From Muribaculaceae bacterium (lineage in GTDB: Bacteria; Bacteroidota; Bacteroidia; Bacteroidales; Muribaculaceae), in contig JAFYYU010000017.1 of NCBI GenBank assembly GCA_017557425.1, positions 186,001 through 250,000 of the forward strand: 64,000 nt of DNA, written 5' to 3'. Numbering within the stretch: position 1 is the stretch's first letter; each line of letters starts with the position of its first letter. Below, one piece after another: positions 61,621 through 64,000 of this stretch. Position numbers and translations under genes: made by a program. Under the pieces are notes generated by a model, which searched no databases, was not told the origin of the DNA, and was given only the letters and a program-made list of their open reading frames with translations.

Positions 61621-62232
61621 TTACAGGTTCCTTTGAATGATATTTGGTGACTGGTGTCTTGTGCGGACCATCGTTGGGTATTCCAGCTCCACATTGTACA
61701 TGTGGAGAATCCTGTAGATGTTGCTCTTCCCGTGATAGCCCGTCCTTGACATGATTTCCTTGATGCTGTAACCCGCATTGTACATATTGATGACCATGCG
61801 GTATTTCTTCAGTTTCTTCTCCTGGTGCTTATCTGCAATGAGTTCCGCCTCAAAGTCATCAAAACCTTCATCACGCTTGTCTGTACGCACATTTACAATG
61901 GCAGAGAGCACATTCCTGGTGCTGCCATTTGGGAACAACTCATCGGAGGTGTCCAAACCATCGAACAAAGAAATAATCCGAATGTGCCGACTTAGGCAGT
62001 ATTTCAGGAAAAACACCAGATCTGTGTGATTCTTGAAGGCATTGTCAAATGACAGAAGCACCGCTGCGTCGCCTTCATTGAGTTTGCCGAGAAAGCACTT
62101 CCATTCAAGACGATCATTGTCATCCCTGTCCTCAATATGGATAGGGGAACATTGAAGCTGTTTCATCCTTGAAACCCCCACTTCAATATTATCAACATAT
62201 TGAGCATTATTTATATAGCCGACGCAACTCAT
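61621..62232 (-). CDS. Resolvase-fold protein without the catalytic serine, with C-terminal HTH
   Basis: The 203-residue protein follows the serine-recombinase N-terminal plan: VGYINNAQYVDNIEVGVSRMKQL, then NEGDAAVLLSFDNAF, then IRIISLFDGLDTSDELFP. A C-terminal HTH resembles Hin/resolvase DNA-binding (YNAGYSIKEIMSRTGYHGKSNIYRIL). In active enzymes the start reads Y-x-R-x-S; here it reads YINNA, so both the Arg and the nucleophile Ser are absent. It is probably a DNA-binding regulator and not a recombinase. It is followed 11 bp later by topB. Confidence 0.8.
   Translation of the reverse strand: MSCVGYINNAQYVDNIEVGVSRMKQLQCSPIHIEDRDDNDRLEWKCFLGKLNEGDAAVLLSFDNAFKNHTDLVFFLKYCLSRHIRIISLFDGLDTSDELFPNGSTRNVLSAIVNVRTDKRDEGFDDFEAELIADKHQEKKLKKYRMVINMYNAGYSIKEIMSRTGYHGKSNIYRILHMYNVELEYPTMVRTRHQSPNIIQRNL
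62191..62204. promoter_or_regulatory. Candidate operator copy 3, ATCAACATATTGAG
   Basis: It shares the 13-mer TCAACATATTGAG with the site at 57547 exactly. It falls inside the first codons of the resolvase-like gene, downstream of that gene's promoter. Confidence 0.45.
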
Positions 62233-62245
62233 GTTGTACCTCTTG

Positions 62246-62269
62246 CTGCAAATATTGAGCGCAAAGTTA
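62246..62269 (-). promoter_or_regulatory. Promoter -7 box and partial operator before the resolvase-like/topB operon
   Basis: The minus strand reads TAACTTTG (complement of 62262-62269), an exact consensus, followed by GCGCTCAATATTTGCAG. The latter matches the palindrome CTCAATATATTGAG at 10 of 14 positions (62246-62259). The start codon is 29 bp downstream. Confidence 0.5.
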
Positions 62270-62402
62270 TATTATAATTATTTAATAGACACTTTATTTG
62301 TCAACTTTAACACTTTGTTTTGCAATCAAATAAGCAATTTGGTTCTATTTGGTTCTATTTCTCAATAAAATGATACCAATAATTAAAATATTAGGAAATA
62401 AT

Positions 62403-62434
62403 ATCAATATATTGAGCAAAACACAGTAGTTTTG
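62403..62434 (+). promoter_or_regulatory. Candidate operator copy 4 and -7 box before the 62471 gene
   Basis: ATCAATATATTGAG (62403-62416) matches the palindrome at 13 of 14 positions. It ends 10 bp before TAGTTTTG (62427-62434), an exact TAnnTTTG box, so it fills the promoter spacer. The 238-bp gap 62233-62470 also contains a tandem 10-bp repeat (GGTTCTATTT twice, 62341-62360). Confidence 0.5.
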
Positions 62435-62470
62435 CATCCTGTAAATCAACCTAAACATATTTATAAGGAT

Positions 62471-63517
62471 ATGATCACATTTAACACGTTCAAAAACTCA
62501 AAACATTTGACATTAAAACTATGTTCATTATGCCTGACGGTTTTCCTGTTTTCATCATGCTCCAGTGATGACAAACTTGATTTCAGATCTTCAAATGATG
62601 CGTTAAGAGCATATCAGGATTATCTGAGTTCCGTCAAAGAAACAAAGATCTGCAACACTTCATCATTCTGTAAAGAAATCAAGGTATGGAAGGATATCTC
62701 AGATACCGTTTACCACTTTCTGATGAAGGATTCCACATTCATTAAAGACTTACATTGTGCAAATGACTATGCATCAATCCACGACTCCATTCGTTTTGAG
62801 TTTCTCAGACTGACTGAGACATGGCGGTACTCATACGAGGATGTTCTGCAAATCAAGGAGCAGACATCCATATTCCATGAGGACAATGAGCTGCACGAGG
62901 CCGTCATTGAAGCGCAGCCTATCTTTGTCGCATTAGACAGCCTTCCTGTCATAGAATCCAACAAGAAAGATATTCTTTCTCAATATCGTAGCCTACTGAA
63001 GCACACCATACAATCCGGCATCCATGACAAGGCTGCCATGCTTGACTTCATCGGCAAGGAGGATATTTTGTTCCGCTCATTCCTGGTTCACATCTATGAG
63101 ATGGATAACGAGCCGTTATCTGACATCACACAAGAAACGGAACGGATTTGCCGGAACATCTTTATTGCTGCGAGAAACGGAGAGATTGCTGCACGTGACG
63201 CCATGGTCTATATGTCTATGCGGACGGTCAGACGGCTTTTGCAAAACTCCACCGCCTGCATATCGGACATCAACAATCAGAAGACAATGAGCAAGGCTCA
63301 GGGAAATGCCTATCTATGGATGATTATTCAGCCGTTCATCAGCATTGACCAGTTTTCGATCGCCACACTCACGCCACAGGAACATAGTCATTTCAACTAC
63401 ATCATCGCACAACTGCCGAAGTCGGTCAAGTTTGCCGAGACATTCGGCATTGACCAACGTGCCTTAAACTATCTCCTTCCTCAACAACTCTTGAAAATGT
63501 ATGTATTAACACTCTAA
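62471..63517 (+). CDS. Element-encoded lipoprotein of unknown function
   Basis: The start at 62471 (MITFNTF) precedes a hydrophobic segment and lipobox (LFLFSSCSSDD). An in-frame TTG at 62432 lies inside the -7 box and is unlikely. The remaining 320 residues of this 348-residue protein are mostly helical and acidic, with no recognised domain. Cys pairs (ICNTSSFC and others) are present. Surface lipoproteins on such elements sometimes serve exclusion or transfer, but nothing here shows this. It is followed 12 bp later by another unknown gene. Confidence 0.75.
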   Translation: MITFNTFKNSKHLTLKLCSLCLTVFLFSSCSSDDKLDFRSSNDALRAYQDYLSSVKETKICNTSSFCKEIKVWKDISDTVYHFLMKDSTFIKDLHCANDYASIHDSIRFEFLRLTETWRYSYEDVLQIKEQTSIFHEDNELHEAVIEAQPIFVALDSLPVIESNKKDILSQYRSLLKHTIQSGIHDKAAMLDFIGKEDILFRSFLVHIYEMDNEPLSDITQETERICRNIFIAARNGEIAARDAMVYMSMRTVRRLLQNSTACISDINNQKTMSKAQGNAYLWMIIQPFISIDQFSIATLTPQEHSHFNYIIAQLPKSVKFAETFGIDQRALNYLLPQQLLKMYVLTL

Positions 63518-63529
63518 ATATTCAAGGAT

Positions 63530-63985
63530 ATGATTAAAGACGAAGTAACCAGATTTATGGCCTTAGCGCCGCTCATGCTGCCAAAGTTGATAAAAAACAC
63601 GACAGCCGAAGAAACGGACATCACTGACGATTCCGCCATATTGTATTTCACATTGGAGGAGGCATTGCCAATCAGCCTCGTGATGGATATGCTTGAAGAT
63701 GACATGGAACTGTCATTGCTTTATCATGGCACAAGTAAGGACAACACAAAGCTGCATCATTGCTGTTTCTTTACAAGCCCTGCCAATGGAAAGAACATGT
63801 TTAAGTTCAACATGGTCTCAGATAACCGTGAATATGTCAATGACCTGACCATTTCCATTTTCGACTCACTTGACACGATGGAGAGTGAGCTGGAATCAGA
63901 TCTGACGTCACATGCCAAAAGTTTCGACTTCATTCAGGCCATGGAGGTTTCTGAAGTGCTTGGCTTATTCTGCCTGTTGGAATGA
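63530..63985 (+). CDS. Acidic cytoplasmic protein of unknown function
   Basis: The 151-residue protein has no signal peptide or membrane helix. It is acidic (ITDDSAILYFTLEEALP, MDMLEDDMELSLL) with a short His/Cys cluster (KLHHCCFFTSPANGKN). Compact alpha/beta content is likely. No family was recognised. It starts 12 bp after the lipoprotein gene and ends 15 bp before the window edge, so the two form an operon that may continue outside. Confidence 0.65.
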   Translation: MIKDEVTRFMALAPLMLPKLIKNTTAEETDITDDSAILYFTLEEALPISLVMDMLEDDMELSLLYHGTSKDNTKLHHCCFFTSPANGKNMFKFNMVSDNREYVNDLTISIFDSLDTMESELESDLTSHAKSFDFIQAMEVSEVLGLFCLLE

Positions 63986-64000
63986 GAACAGAACTCCTAT

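Larger units (their letters stand above)
54386..64000. mobile_element. Integrative element, left end inside susC, right end outside window
   Basis: The left boundary is where SusC similarity ends (about 54385). The element carries a tyrosine integrase, a multi-winged-helix protein, an excisionase-like HTH protein, topoisomerase III and a resolvase-fold protein, a set seen on Bacteroidetes integrative and conjugative elements. The base composition is visibly A/T-richer than the flanking GC-rich NRPS and Sus regions. No conjugation or relaxase genes are seen before the window ends. The name and family of the element were not determined. Confidence 0.75.

Noticed and set aside
1..64000. CRISPR arrays, rRNA and tRNA genes
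   Set aside because: No regularly spaced direct repeats with unique spacers and no conserved rRNA or tRNA segments were seen on reading.

Overview
The window comes from a Bacteroidales genome, most likely a gut member near Prevotellaceae or Muribaculaceae. The evidence is two SusC/SusD loci, a hybrid two-component regulator, Bacteroidetes-type -7 boxes (TAnnTTTG) before several genes, lipobox signal peptides, and C-terminal dockerin-like repeats (DVNGDGxVNIAD). Gene content supports the order but not a species. No rRNA, tRNA or CRISPR array was seen.

Layout. (1) 1-14679, minus strand: a fructan (levan/inulin-type) utilization locus. In transcription order it holds a hybrid sensor/regulator, SusC, SusD, a surface lipoprotein with two DUF4960 copies, a LamG-GH32-dockerin protein, a DUF1573 protein, a second GH32 and an MFS sugar permease cut by the window edge. 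This order resembles the Bacteroides thetaiotaomicron levan locus. The regulator appears to have lost its ATPase domain. The regulator-SusC gap holds what looks like two related small RNA genes facing each other. (2) 15135-28248, minus strand: six tightly spaced genes that look like one operon. They encode a membrane Cache-SpoIIE phosphatase fused to an RsbW-like kinase, a STAS protein, an outer-membrane beta-barrel, a two-module NRPS (C-A-T-C-A-T-R), a MATE exporter and a phosphopantetheinyl transferase. A partner-switching signalling pair heading a peptide-aldehyde-type NRPS operon is the most novel system here.

(3) 28488-38090: a Zn-ribbon/PPOX flavoprotein, two small unknown proteins, and an export cassette (TolC, HlyD, double-ATPase ABC protein, two ABC-2 permeases) between two AraC regulators. 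(4) 38228-45825, plus strand: a redox region with a lipoprotein flavodoxin, an aldo/keto reductase, a ferredoxin, then a seven-gene operon that includes a secreted flavodoxin-cyclophilin-like-dockerin fusion, an FMN reductase, a Cys-nucleophile alpha/beta hydrolase, an AraC regulator, a DUF362 protein and a CMD-cupin protein. (5) 45990-54385, minus strand: a second polysaccharide locus (GH3, GH144, GH43-like, SusD, SusC), probably for beta-1,2-glucan. Its SusC gene is broken.

(6) About 54386 to the right edge: an integrative element whose end interrupts that SusC. It carries a protein with seven tandem winged-helix units, a tyrosine integrase, an excisionase-like HTH protein, topoisomerase III, a resolvase-fold protein lacking the catalytic serine, and unknown genes. 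A repeated 14-bp palindrome (CTCAAyATATTGAG) lies at or near several of its promoters and may coordinate the element. All functional calls come from reading the sequence; no searches were run.
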